A DNA stretch of 64,000 bases from Alitta virens (taxonomy: Eukaryota > Annelida > Polychaeta > Phyllodocida > Nereididae), in contig OW028579.1 of assembly GCA_932294295.1 (NCBI GenBank), positions 9,298,370-9,362,369 on the forward strand, given 5' to 3'. The notes below the pieces were generated by a model that was not told the origin of the DNA, searched no databases, and worked only from the letters and a program-made list of their open reading frames with translations. A program made the position numbers and the translations under genes. The first letter of the stretch is position 1, and each line of letters opens with the position of its first letter. Shown in pieces: positions 23,073 to 36,417 of the stretch.

Positions 23073-25852
23073 CATTGGCTGTGCTAAGTGGACCTAACTT
23101 ACTACATCATCGGCGCGGCCTGTGAGGCTGGCATCTCACTGCTAATTGCACTTCCTACATTTTTGTGTACTCTTGATAATTTAACTGTGTCACGTCGTTC
23201 CCTGACGCTACTATAGAGTATTTCACTTCGGTGTTGCGTTGTTGTCGTTTGTTTTCTTGTCAGCATCCGGGCTCTCTGCAACGGCCTTGACCCCGCTACG
23301 CACGAGTGCCCCACGTGGCTATCATAATGCAAGCTTCATCCTCTGCCACTCATTGGCTGTGCTAAGTTGGCCTAACTTACTACTTCATCGGCGCGGCCTG
23401 TGAGTCTGGCATCTCACTGCAAAGTGCACTTCCTACATGGCTGTGTACTCTTGATAATTTAACTGTGCCACGTCGTTCCCTGACGCTACTATAGACTATT
23501 TCACTTCGGTGTTGCATTGTTGTCGTTTGTTTTCTTGTCAGCATCTTGGCTCTCTGCAAAGGCCTTGACCCCGCTACGCACGAGTGCCCCACGTGGCTAT
23601 CATAATGCACGCTTCGTCCTCTGCCTCTCATTGGCTGTGCTAAGTGTACTCAACTTACTACTTCATCGGCGCGGCCTGTGAGTCTGGCATCTCACTGCTA
23701 ATTGCACTTCCTACATTTTTGTGTATTCTTGATAATTTAACTGTGCCACGTCGTTCCCTGACGCTACTATTGACTATTTCACTTCGGTGTTGCATTGTTG
23801 TCGTTTGTTTTCTTGTCAGCATCCTGGCTCTCTGCAACGGCCTTGACCCCGCTACGCACGAGTGCCCCACGTGGCTATCATAATGCACGCTTCGTCCTCT
23901 GCCTCTCATTGGCTGTGCTAAGTGTACCTAACTTACTTCTTCATCGGCGCGGCCTGAGAGTCTGGCATCTCACTGCTAATTGCACTTCCTACATTTTTGT
24001 GTACTCTTGATAATTTAACTGTGCCACGTCGTTCCCTGACGCTACTATTGATTATTTCACTTCGGTGTTGCATTGTTGTCGTTTGTTTTCTTGTCAGCAT
24101 CCTGGCTCTCTGCAACGGCCTTGACCCCGCTACGCACGAGTGCCCCACGTGGCTATCATAATGCACGCTTCATCCTCTGCCTCTCATTGGCTGTGCTAAG
24201 TGGACCTAACTTACTACTTCATCGGCGCGGCCTGTGAGTCTGGCATCTCACTGCTAAGTGCACTTCCTACATGGCTGTGTACTCTTGATAATTTAACTGT
24301 GCCACGTCGTTCCCTGACGCTACTTTAGACTATTTCACTTCGGTGTTGCATTGTTGTCGTTTGTTTTCTTGTCAGCATCCTGGCTCTCTGCAACGGCCTT
24401 GACCCCGCTACGCACGAGTGCCCCACGTGGCTATCATAATTCACGCTTCGTCCCCTGCCTCTCATTGGCTGTGCTAAGTGGACCTAACTTACTACATCAT
24501 CGGCGCGGCCTGTGAGGCTGGCATCTCACTGCTAATTGCACTTCCTACATTTTTGTGTACTCTTGATAATTTAACTGTGTCACGTCGTTCCCTGACGCTA
24601 CTATAGAGTATTTCACTTCGGTGTTGCGTTGTTGTCGTTTGTTTTCTTGTCAGCATCCGGGCTCTCTGCAACGGCCTTGACCCCGCTACGCACGAGTGCC
24701 CCACGTGGCTATCATAATGCACGCTTCATCCTCTGCCACTCATTGGCTGTGCTAAGTTGGCCTAACTTACTACTTCATCGGCGCGGCCTGTGAGTCTGGC
24801 ATCTCACTGCAAAGTGCACTTCCTACATGGCTGTGTACTCTTGATAATTTAACTGTGCCACGTCGTTCCCTGATGCTACTATAGACTATTTCACTTCGGT
24901 GTTGCATTGTTGTCGTTTGTTTTCTTGTCAGCATCCTGGCTCTCTGCAAAGGCCTTGACCCCGCTACGCACGAGTGCCCCACGTGGCTATCATAATGCAC
25001 GCTTCGTCCTCTGCCTCTCATTGGCTGTGCTAAGTGTACTCAACTTACTACTTCATCGGCGCGGCCTGTGAGTCTGGCATCTCACTGCTAATTGCACTTC
25101 CTACATTTTTGTGTATTCTTGATAATTTAACTGTGCCACGTCGTTCCCTGACGCTACTATTGACTATTTCACTTCGGTGTTGCATTGTTGTCGTTTGTTT
25201 TCTTGTCAGCATCCTGGCTCTCTGCAACGGCCTTGACCCCGCTACGCACGAGTGCCCCACGTGGCTATCATAATGCACGCTTCGTCCTCTGCCTCTCATT
25301 GGCTGTGCTAAGTGTACCTAACTTACTACTTCATCGGCGCGGCCTGAGAGTCTGGCATCTCACTGCTAATTGCACTTCCTACATTTTTGTGTACTCTTGA
25401 TAATTTAACTGTGCCACGTCGTTCCCTGACGCTACTATTGATTATTTCACTTCGGTGTTGCATTGTTGTCGTTTGTTTTCTTGTCAGCATCCGGGCTCTC
25501 TGCAACGGCCTTGACCCCGCTACGCACGAGTGCCCCACGTGGCTATTATAATGCACGCTTCATCCTCTGCCTCTCATTGGCTGTGCTAAGTGGACCTAAC
25601 TTACTACATCATCGGCGCGGCCTGTGAGTCTGGCATCTCACTGCTAATTGCACTTCCTACATTTTTGTGTACTCTTGATAATTTAACTGTGCCACGTCGT
25701 TCCCTGACGCTACTATTGACTATTTCACTTCGGTGTTGCATTGTTGTCGTTTGTTTTCTTGTCAGCATCCTGGCTCTCTGCAACGGCCTTGACCCCGCTA
25801 CGCACGAGTGCCCCACGTGGCTATCATAATTCACGCTTCGTCCCCTGCCTCT
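23073..25852 (+). repeat. Ten-monomer tandem duplication, copy 1
   Basis: Order D E F B C D E F B M'/C, 2780 bp. Private changes shared at offset 2780: 23332 with 26112 (creating AAGCTT), 23546 with 26326 (CATCTTGG), CTTACTTCTTC near 23937 and 26717, GATGCT near 24874 and 27654, and CTATTATAATG near 25546 and 28326. Confidence 0.92.
25575..25852 (+). repeat. Hybrid monomer M'/C at the ten-monomer duplication joint
   Basis: Starts as M' (GGACC, CTACATC, ATTGACTATTTC) and ends as C (CATAATTCACGC, CGTCCCC), then leads into D at 25853. The matching position in copy 2 (28355) is an intact M'. This is where unequal crossing over joined the two copies. Confidence 0.85.
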
Positions 25853-28632
25853 CATTGGCTGTGCTAAGTGGACCTAACTTACTACATCATCGGCGCGGCC
25901 TGTGAGGCTGGCATCTCACTGCTAATTGCACTTCCTACATTTTTGTGTACTCTTGATAATTTAACTGTGTCACGTCGTTCCCTGACGCTACTATAGAGTA
26001 TTTCACTTCGGTGTTGCGTTGTTGTCGTTTGTTTTCTTGTCAGCATCCGGGCTCTCTGCAACGGCCTTGACCCCGCTACGCACGAGTGCCCCACGTGGCT
26101 ATCATAATGCAAGCTTCATCCTCTGCCACTCATTGGCTGTGCTAAGTTGGCCTAACTTACTACTTCATCGGCGCGGCCTGTGAGTCTGGCATCTCACTGC
26201 AAAGTGCACTTCCTACATGGCTGTGTACTCTTGATAATTTAACTGTGCCACGTCGTTCCCTGACGCTACTATAGACTATTTCACTTCGGTGTTGCATTGT
26301 TGTCGTTTGTTTTCTTGTCAGCATCTTGGCTCTCTGCAAAGGCCTTGACCCCGCTACGCACGAGTGCCCCACGTGGCTATCATAATGCACGCTTCGTCCT
26401 CTGCCTCTCATTGGCTGTGCTAAGTGTACTCAACTTACTACTTCATCGGCGCGGCCTGTGAGTCTGGCATCTCACTGCTAATTGCACTTCCTACATTTTT
26501 GTGTATTCTTGATAATTTAACTGTGCCACGTCGTTCCCTGACGCTACTATTGACTATTTCACTTCGGTGTTGCATTGTTGTCGTTTGTTTTCTTGTCAGC
26601 ATCCTGGCTCTCTGCAACGGCCTTGACCCCGCTACGCACGAGTGCCCCACGTGGCTATCATAATGCACGCTTCGTCCTCTGCCTCTCATTGGCTGTGCTA
26701 AGTGTACCTAACTTACTTCTTCATCGGCGCGGCCTGAGAGTCTGGCATCTCACTGCTAATTGCACTTCCTACATTTTTGTGTACTCTTGATAATTTAACT
26801 GTGCCACGTCGTTCCCTGATGCTACTATTGATTATTTCACTTCGGTGTTGCATTGTTGTCGTTTGTTTTCTTGTCAGCATCCTGGCTCTCTGCAACGGCC
26901 TTGACCCCGCTACGCACGAGTGCCCCACGTGGCTATCATAATGCACGCTTCATCCTCTGCCTCTCATTGGCTGTGCTAAGTGGACCTAACTTACTACTTC
27001 ATCGGCGCGGCCTGTGAGTCTGGCATCTCACTGCTAAGTGCACTTCCTACATGGCTGTGTACTCTTGATAATTTAACTGTGCCACGTCGTTCCCTGACGC
27101 TACTTTAGACTATTTCACTTCGGTGTTGCATTGTTGTCGTTTGTTTTCTTGTCAGCATCCTGGCTCTCTGCAACGGCCTTGACCCCGCTACGCACGAGTG
27201 CCCCACGTGGCTATCATAATTCACGCTTCGTCCCCTGCCTCTCATTGGCTGTGCTAAGTGGACCTAACTTACTACATCATCGGCGCGGCCTGTGAGGCTG
27301 GCATCTCACTGCTAATTGCACTTCCTACATTTTTGTGTACTCTTGATAATTTAACTGTGTCACGTCGTTCCCTGACGCTACTATAGAGTATTTCACTTCG
27401 GTGTTGCGTTGTTGTCGTTTGTTTTCTTGTCAGCATCCGGGCTCTCTGCAACGGCCTTGACCCCGCTACGCACGAGTGCCCCACGTGGCTATCATAATGC
27501 ACGCTTCATCCTCTGCCACTCATTGGCTGTGCTAAGTTGGCCTAACTTACTACTTCATCGGCGCGGCCTGTGAGTCTGGCATCTCACTGCAAAGTGCACT
27601 TCCTACATGGCTGTGTACTCTTGATAATTTAACTGTGCCACGTCGTTCCCTGATGCTACTATAGACTATTTCACTTCGGTGTTGCATTGTTGTCGTTTGT
27701 TTTCTTGTCAGCATCCTGGCTCTCTGCAAAGGCCTTGACCCCGCTACGCACGAGTGCCCCACGTGGCTATCATAATGCACGCTTCGTCCTCTGCCTCTCA
27801 TTGGCTGTGCTAAGTGTACTCAACTTACTACTTCATCGGCGCGGCCTGTGAGTCTGGCATCTCACTGCTAATTGCACTTCCTACATTTTTGTGTATTCTT
27901 GATAATTTAACTGTGCCACGTCGTTCCCTGACGCTACTATTGACTATTTCACTTCGGTGTTGCATTGTTGTCGTTTGTTTTCTTGTCAGCATCCTGGCTC
28001 TCTGCAACGGCCTTGACCCCGCTACGCACGAGTGCCCCACGTGGCTATCATAATGCACGCTTCGTCCTCTGCCTCTCATTGGCTGTGCTAAGTGTACCTA
28101 ACTTACTACTTCATCGGCGCGGCCTGAGAGTCTGGCATCTCACTGCTAATTGCACTTCCTACATTTTTGTGTACTCTTGATAATTTAACTGTGCCACGTC
28201 GTTCCCTGACGCTACTATTGATTATTTCACTTCGGTGTTGCATTGTTGTCGTTTGTTTTCTTGTCAGCATCCGGGCTCTCTGCAACGGCCTTGACCCCGC
28301 TACGCACGAGTGCCCCACGTGGCTATTATAATGCACGCTTCATCCTCTGCCTCTCATTGGCTGTGCTAAGTGGACCTAACTTACTACATCATCGGCGCGG
28401 CCTGTGAGTCTGGCATCTCACTGCTAATTGCACTTCCTACATTTTTGTGTACTCTTGATAATTTAACTGTGCCACGATGTTCCCTGACGCTACTATTGAC
28501 TATTTCACTTCGGTGTTGCATTGTTGTCGTTTGTTTTCTTGTCAGCATCCTGGCTCTCTGCAACGGCCTTGACCCCGCTACGCACGAGTGCCGCACGTGG
28601 CTATCATAATGCACGCTTCATCCTCTGCCTCT
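25853..28632 (+). repeat. Ten-monomer tandem duplication, copy 2
   Basis: Order D E F B C D E F B M'. One copy-specific change is GATGCT near 26820 in the first B. The few differences between copies suggest a recent event. Confidence 0.92.
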
Positions 28633-31134
28633 CATTGGCTGTGCTAAGTGGACCTAACTTACTACATCATCGGCGCGGCCTGTGAGTCTGGCATCTCACT
28701 GCTAATTGCACTTCCTACATTTTTGTGTACTCTTGATAATTTAACTGTGCCACGTCGTTCCCTGACGCTACTATAGAGTATTTCACTTCGGTGTTGCTTT
28801 GTTGTCGTTTGTTTTCTTGTCAGCATCCTGGCTCTCTGCAACGGCCTTGACCCCGCTACGCACGAGTGCCCCACGTGGCTATCATAATGCACGCTTCATC
28901 CTCTGCCACTCATTGGCTGTGCTAAGTTGGCCTAACTTACTACTTCATCGGCGCGGCCTGTGAGTCTGGCATCTCACTGCTAAGTGCACTTCCTACATGG
29001 CTGTGTACTCTTGATAATTTAACTGTGCCACGTCGTTCCCTGACGCTACTATAGACTATTTCACTTCGGTGTTGCTTTGTTGTCGTTTGTTTTCTTGTCA
29101 GCATTCTGGCTCTCTGCAACGGCCTTGACCCCGCTACGCACGAGTGCCCCACGTGGCTATCATAATGCACGCTTCGTTCTCTGTCTCTCATTGGCTGTGC
29201 TAAGTGGACCTAACTTACTACTTCATCGGCGCGGCCTGTGAGTCTGGCATCTCACTGCTAAGTGCACTTCCTACATGGCTGTGTACTCTTGATAATTTAA
29301 CTGTGCCACGTCGTTCCCTGACGCTACTTTAGACTATTTCACTTCGGTGTTGCATTGTTGTCGTTTGTTTTCTTGTCAGCATCCTGGCTCTCTGCAACGG
29401 CCTTGACCCCGCTACGCACGAGTGCCCCACGTGGCTATCATAATTCACGCTTCGTCCCCTGCCTCTCATTGGCTGTGCTAAGTGGACCTAACTTACTACT
29501 TCATCGGCGCGGCCTGTGAGGCTGGCATCTCACTGCTAATTGCACTTCCTACATTTTTGTGTACTCTTGATAATTTAACTGTGTCACGTCGTTCCCTGAC
29601 GCTACTATAGAGTATTTCACTTCGGTGTTGCGTTGTTGTCGTTTGTTTTCTTGTCAGCATCCGGGCTCTCTGCAACGGCCTTGACCCCGCTACGCACGAG
29701 TGCCCCACGTGGCTATCATAATGCACGCTTCATCCTCTGCCACTCATTGGCTGTGCTAAGTTGGCCTAACTTACTACTTCATCGGCGCGGCCTGTGAGTC
29801 TGGCATCTCACTGCAAAGTGCACTTCCTACATGGCTGTGTACTCTTGATAATTTAACTGTGCCACGTCGTTCCCTGACGCTACTATAGACTATTTCACTT
29901 CGGTGTTGCATTGTTGTCGTTTGTTTTCTTGTCAGCATCCTGGCTCTCTGCAAAGGCCTTGACCCCACTACGCACGAGTGCCCCACGTGGCTATCATAAT
30001 GCACGCTTCGTCCTCTGCCTCTCATTGGCTGTGCTAAGTGTACTCAACTTACTACTTCATCGGCGCGGCCTGTGAGTCTGGCATCTCACTGCTAATTGCA
30101 CTTCCTACATTTTTGTGTACTCTTGATAATTTAACTGTGCCACGTCGTTCCCTGACGCTACTATTGACTATTTCACTTCGGTGTTGCATTGTTGTCGTTT
30201 GTTTTCTTGTCAGCATCCTGGCACTCTGCAATGGCCTTGACCCCGCTACGCACGAGTGCCCCACGTGGCTATCATTATGCACGCTTCATCCTCTGCCTCT
30301 CATTGGCTGTGCTAAGTGGACCTAACTTACTACATCATTGGCGCGGCCTGTGAGTCTGGCATCTCACTGCTAATTGCACTTCCTACATTTTTGTGTACTC
30401 TTGATAATTTAACTGTGCCACGTCTTTCCAATAGGCTATTATAGAGTATTTCACTTCGGTGTTACGTTGTTGTCGTTAGTTTTCTTGTCAGCATGCTGGC
30501 CCTCTACAGCGGCCTTGACCCCGCTACGCACGAGTGCCCCACGTGGCTATCATAATGCACGCTTCGTCCTCTGCCTCTCATTGGCTGTGCTAAGTGTACC
30601 TAACTTAATAATTCATCGGCGCGGCCTGTGAGTCTGGCATCTCACTGCTAATTGCACTTCCTACATTTTTGTGTACTCTTGATAATTTAACTGTGCCACG
30701 TCGTTCCCTGACGCTACTATTGACTATTTCACTTCGGTGTTGCATTGCTGTCGTTTGTTTTCTTGTCAGCATCCTGGCTCTCTGCAACGGCCTTGACCCC
30801 GCTACGCGCGAGTGCCCCACGTGGCTATCATAATGCACGCTTCGTTCTCTGTCTCTCATTGGCTGTGCTAAGTGGACCTAACTTACTACTTCATCGGCGC
30901 GGCCTGTGAGTCTGGCATCTCACTGCTAAGTGCACTTCCTACATGGCTGTGTACTCTTGATAATTTAACTGTGCCACGTCTTTCCAATAGGCTATTATAG
31001 AGTATTTCACTTCGGTGTTGCGTTGTTGTCATTAGTTTTCTTGTCAGCATGCTGGCCCTCTACAGCGGCCTTGACCCCGCTACGCACGAGTGCCCCACGT
31101 GGCTATCATAATGCACGCTTCGTCCTCTGCCTCT
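28633..31134 (+). repeat. Long module copy: G L C D E I H/K1 J K2
   Basis: Nine monomers, 2502 bp, continuing from M' at 28355. Matches 15568-18069 at offset 13065. Confidence 0.86.
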
Positions 31135-33080
31135 CATTGGCTGTGCTAAGTGGACCTAACTTACTACTTCATCGGCGCGGCCTGTGAGTCTGGCATCTCA
31201 CTGCTGAGTGCACTTCCTACATTTTTGTGTACTCTTGATAATTTAACTGTGCCACGTTGTTCCCTGACGCTACTATAGACTATTTCACTTCGGTGTTGCG
31301 TTGTTGTCGTTTGTTTTCTTGTCAGCATCCTGGCTCTCTGCAACGGCCTTGACCCCGCTACGCACGAGTACCCCACGTGGCTATCATAATGCACGCTTCG
31401 TCCTCTGCCTCTCATTGGCTGTGCTAAGTGTACCTAACTTACTACTTCATCGGCGCGGCCTGAGAGTCTGGCATCTCACTGCTAATTGCACTTCCTACAT
31501 TTTTGTGTACTCTTGATAATTTAACTGTGCCACGTCGTTCCCTGACGCTACTATTGATTATTTCACTTCGGTGTTGCATTGTTGTCGTTTGTTTTCTTGT
31601 CAGCATCCTGGCTCTCTGCAACGGCCTTGACCCCGCTACGCACGAGTGCCCCACGTGGCTATCATAATGCACGCTTCATCCTCTGCCTCTCATTGGCTGT
31701 GCTAAGTGGACCTAACTTACTACATCATCGGCGCGGCCTGTGAGTCTGGCATCTCACTGCTAATTGCACTTCCTACATTTTTGTGTACTCTTGATAATTT
31801 AACTGTGCCACGTCGTTCCCTGACGCTACTATAGAGTATTTCACTTCGGTGTTGCTTTGTTGTCGTTTGTTTTCTTGTCAGCATCCGGGCTCTCTGCAAC
31901 GGCCTTGACCCCGCTACGCACGAGTGCCCCACGTGACTATCATAATGCACGCTTCATCCTCTGCCTCTCATTGGCTGTGCTAAGTGGACCTAACTTACTA
32001 CTTCATCGGCGCGGCCTGTGAGTCTGGCATCTCACTGCTAATTGCACTTCCTACATTTTTGTGTACTCTTGATAATTTAACTGTGCCACGTCGTTCCCTG
32101 ACGCTACTATTGACTATTTCACTTCGGTGTTGCATTGTTGTCGTTTGTTTTCTTGTCAGCATCCGGGCTCTCTGCAACGGCCTTGACCCCGCTACGCACG
32201 AGTGCCCCACGTGGCTATCATAATGCACGCTTCATCCTCTGCCTCTCATTGGCTGTGCTAAGTGGACCTAACTTACTACATCATCGGCGCGGCCTGTGAG
32301 TCTGGCATCTCACTGCTAATTGCACTTCCTACATTTTTGTGTACTCTTGATAATTTAACTGTGCCACGTCGTTCCCTGACGCTACTATAGAGTATTTCAC
32401 TTCGGTGTTGCTTTGTTGTCGTTTGTTTTCTTGTCAGCATCCTGGCTCTCTGCAACGGCCTTGACCCCGCTACGCACGAGTGCCCCACGTGGCTATCATA
32501 ATGCACGCTTCATCCTCTGCCACTCATTGGCTGTGCTAAGTTGGCCTAACTTACTACTTCATCGGCGCGGCCTGTGAGTCTGGCATCTCACTGCTAAGTG
32601 CACTTCCTACATGGCTGTGTACTCTTGATAATTTAACTGTGCCACGTCGTTCCCTGACGCTACAATAGACTATTTCACTTCGGTGTTGCTTTGTTGTTGT
32701 TTGTTTTCTTGTCAGCATTCTGGCTCTCTGCAACGGCCTTGACCCCGCTACGCACGAGTGCCCCACGTGGCTATCATAATGCACGCTTCGTTCTCTGTCT
32801 CTCATTGGCTGTGCTAAGTGGACCTAACTTACTACTTCATCGGCGCGGCCTGTGAGTCTGGCATCTCACTGCTAAGTGCACTTCCTACATGGCTGTGTAC
32901 TCTTGATAATTTAACTGTGCCACGTCTTTCCAATAGGCTATTATAGAGTATTTCACTTCGGTGTTGCGTTGTTGTCATTAGTTTTCTTGTCAGCATGCTG
33001 GCCCTCTACAGCGGCCTTGACCCCGCTACGCACGAGTGCCCCACGTGGCTATCATAATGCACGCTTCGTCCTCTGCCTCT
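31135..33080 (+). repeat. Seven-monomer HOR copy 3: A B G M G L K2
   Basis: Exactly 1946 bp; near-identical partner of 18070-20015 at offset 13065. Confidence 0.88.
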
Positions 33081-35027
33081 CATTGGCTGTGCTAAGTGGA
33101 CCTAACTTACTACTTCATCGGCGCGGCCTGTGAGTCTGGCATCTCACTGCTGAGTGCACTTCCTACATTTTTGTGTACTCTTGATAATTTAACTGTGCCA
33201 CGTTGTTCCCTGACGCTACTATAGACTATTTCACTTCGGTGTTGCGTTGTTGTCGTTTGTTTTCTTGTCAGCATCCTGGCTCTCTGCAACGGCCTTGACC
33301 CCGCTACGCACGAGTGCCCCACGTGGCTATCATAATGCACGCTTCGTCCTCTGCCTCTCATTGGCTGTGCTTAGTGTACCTAACTTACTACTTCATCGGC
33401 GCGGCCTGAGAGTCTGGCATCTCACTGCTAATTGCACTTCCTACATTTTTGTGTACTCTTGATAATTTAACTGTGCCACGTCGTTCCCTGACGCTACTAT
33501 TGATTATTTCACTTCGGTGTTGCATTGTTGTCGTTTGTTTTCTTGTCAGCATCCTGGCTCTCTGCAACGGCCTTGACCCCGCTACGCACGAGTGCCCCAC
33601 GTGGCTATCATAATGCACGCTTCATCCTCTGTCTCTCATTGGCTGTGCTAAGTGTACCTAACTTACTACTTCATCGGCGCGGCCTGAGAGTCTGGCATCT
33701 CACTGCTAATTGCACTTCCTACATTTTTGTGTACTCTTGATAATTTAACTGTGCCACGTCGTTCCCTGACGCTACTATTGATTATTTCACTTCGGTGTTG
33801 CATTGTTGTCGTTTGTTTTCTTGTCAGCATCCTGGCTCTCTGCAACGGCCTTGACCCCGCTACGCACGAGTGCCCCACGTGGCTATCATAATGCACGCTT
33901 CATCCTCTGCCTCTCATTGGCTGTGCTAAGTGGACCTAACTTACTACTTCATCGGCGCGGCCTGTGAGTCTGGCATCTCACTGCTAAGTGCACTTCCTAC
34001 ATGGCTGTGTACTCTTGATAATTTAACTGTGCCACGTCGTTCCCTGACGCTACTTTAGACTATTTCACTTCGGTGTTGCATTGTTGTCGTTTGTTTTCTT
34101 GTCAGCATCCTGGCTCTCTGCAACGGCCTTGACCCCGCTACGCACGAGTGCCCCACGTGGCTATCATAATTCACGCTTCGTCCCCTGCCTCTCATTGGCT
34201 GTGCTAAGTGGACCTAACTTACTACATCATCGGCGCGGCCTGTGAGGCTGGCATCTCACTGCTAATTGCACTTCCTACATTTTTGTGTACTCTTGATAAT
34301 TTAACTGTGTCACGTCGTTCCCTGACGCTACTATAGAGTATTTCACTTCGGTGTTGCGTTGTTGTCGTTTGTTTTCTTGTCAGCATCCGGGCTCTCTGCA
34401 ACGGCCTTGACCCCGCTACGCACGAGTGCCCCACGTGGCTATCATAATGCACGCTTCATCCTCTGCCACTCATTGGCTGTGCTAAGTTGGCCTAACTTAC
34501 TACTTCATCGGCGCGGCCTGTGAGTCTGGCATCTCACTGCAAAGTGCACTTCCTACATGGCTGTGTACTCTTGATAATTTAACTGTGCCACGTCGTTCCC
34601 TGACGCTACTATAGACTATTTCACTTCGGTGTTGCATTGTTGTCGTTTGTTTTCTTGTCAGCATCCTGGCTCTCTGCAAAGGCCTTGACCCCGCTACGCA
34701 CGAGTGCCCCACGTGGCTATCATAATGCACGCTTCGTCCTCTGCCTCTCATTGGCTGTGCTAAGTGTACTCAACTTACTACTTCATCGGCGCGGCCTGTG
34801 AGTCTGGCATCTCACTGCTAATTGCACTTCCTACATTTTTTGTGTATTCTTGATAATTTAACTGTGCCACGTCGTTCCCTGACGCTACTATTGACTATTT
34901 CACTTCGGTGTTGCATTGTTGTCGTTTGTTTTCTTGTCAGCATCCTGGCTCTCTGCAACGGCCTTGACCCCGCTACGCACGAGTGCCCCACGTGGCTATC
35001 ATAATGCACGCTTCGTCCTCTGCCTCT
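33081..35027 (+). repeat. Segment A B B C D E F
   Basis: Seven monomers, 1947 bp. The extra base is a T in the T-run at 34836-34841 (six T instead of five) in the F copy. Confidence 0.86.
34836..34841 (+). other. 1-bp insertion in a T-run
   Basis: CTACA is followed by six T instead of five. The corresponding copy at 21769-21774 keeps five. It is the only insertion seen in the window. Homopolymer-length assembly error is an alternative. Confidence 0.85.
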
Positions 35028-36139
35028 CATTGGCTGTGCTAAGTGTACCTAACTTACTACTTCATCGGCGCGGCCTGAGAGTCTGGCATCTCACTGCTAA
35101 TTGCACTTCCTACATTTTTGTGTACTTTTGATAATTTAACTGTGCCACGTCGTTCCCTGACACTACTATTGATTATTTCACTTCGGTGTTGCATTGTTGT
35201 CGTTTGTTTTCTTGTCAGCATCCTGGCTCTCTGCAACGGCCTTGACCCCGCTACGCACGAGTGCCCCACGTGGCTATCATAATGCACGCTTCATCCTCTG
35301 CCTCTCATTGGCTGTGCTAAGTGGACCTAACTTACTACTTCATCGGCGCGGCCTGTGAGTCTGGCATCTCACTGCTAAGTGCACTTCCTACATGGCTGTG
35401 TACTCTTGATAATTTAACTGTGCCACGTCGTTCCCTGACGCTACTTTAGACTATTTCACTTCGGTGTTGCATTGTTGTCGTTTGTTTTCTTGTCAGCATC
35501 CTGGCTCTCTGCAACGGCCTTGACCCCGCTACGCACGAGTGCCCCACGTGGCTATCATAATTCACGCTTCGTCCCCTGCCTCTCATTGGCTGTGCTAAGT
35601 GGACCTAACTTACTACATCATCGGCGCGGCCTGTGAGGCTGGCATCTCACTGCTAATTGCACTTCCTACATTTTTGTGTACTCTTGATAATTTAACTGTG
35701 TCACGTCGTTCCCTGACGCTACTATAGAGTATTTCACTTCGGTGTTGCGTTGTTGTCGTTTGTTTTCTTGTCAGCATCCGGGCTCTCTGCAACGGCCTTG
35801 ACCCCGCTACGCACGAGTGCCCCACGTGGCTATCATAATGCACGCTTCATCCTCTGCCACTCATTGGCTGTGCTAAGTTGGCCTAACTTACTACTTCATC
35901 GGCGCGGCCTGTGAGTCTGGCATCTCACTGCAAAGTGCACTTCCTACATGGCTGTGTACTCTTGATAATTTAACTGTGCCACGTCGTTCCCTGACGCTAC
36001 TATAGACTATTTCACTTCGGTGTTGCATTGTTGTCGTTTGTTTTCTTGTCAGCATCCTGGCTCTCTGCAAAGGCCTTGACCCCGCTACGCACGAGTGCCC
36101 CACGTGGCTATCATAATGCACGCTTCGTCCTCTGCCTCT
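35028..36139 (+). repeat. Four-monomer expansion B C D E
   Basis: 1112 bp present in segmental copy 2 but not copy 1. The B copy has GTGTACTTTTG (35127) and GACACTACT. The same marks recur at offset 1112 in the hybrid at 36140 (36239), and in copy 1 at 22060 (offset 13067). Confidence 0.87.
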
Positions 36140-36417
36140 CATTGGCTGTGCTAAGTGTACTCAACTTACTACTTCATCGGCGCGGCCTGTGAGTCTGGCA
36201 TCTCACTGCTAATTGCACTTCCTACATTTTTGTGTACTTTTGATAATTTAACTGTGCCACGTCGTTCCCTGACACTACTATTGATTATTTCACTTCGGTG
36301 TTGCATTGTTGTCGTTTGTTTTCTTGTCAGCATCCTGGCTCTCTGCAACGGCCTTGACCCCGCTACGCACGAGTGCCCCACGTGGCTATCATAATGCACG
36401 CTTCATCCTCTGCCTCT
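36140..36417 (+). repeat. Hybrid monomer F/B closing the four-monomer expansion
   Basis: Begins as F (GTGTACTCAAC, GTGAGTC) and continues as the marked B (GTGTACTTTTG, GACACTACT, ATTGATTATTTC). Confidence 0.84.

Larger units (their letters stand above)
15290..25852 (+). repeat. Segmental duplication, copy 1 (10.6 kb)
   Basis: Order: M' G L C D E I H/K1 J K2, A B G M G L K2, A B B C D E F B M B C, D E F B C D E F B M'/C. Matches 28355-40031. Private substitutions shared with copy 2 at offset 13065: 18305, 18871, 19599, 19633 and 20307. The offset becomes 13066 after the T lost near 20975, 13067 after the T gained at 34836-34841, and 14179 after the four-monomer expansion in copy 2. Confidence 0.9.

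Noticed and set aside
23331..23336. HindIII site AAGCTT (also 26111-26116) as a functional element
   Set aside because: It comes from one C to A change copied by the ten-monomer duplication. Useful only as a marker of that event.
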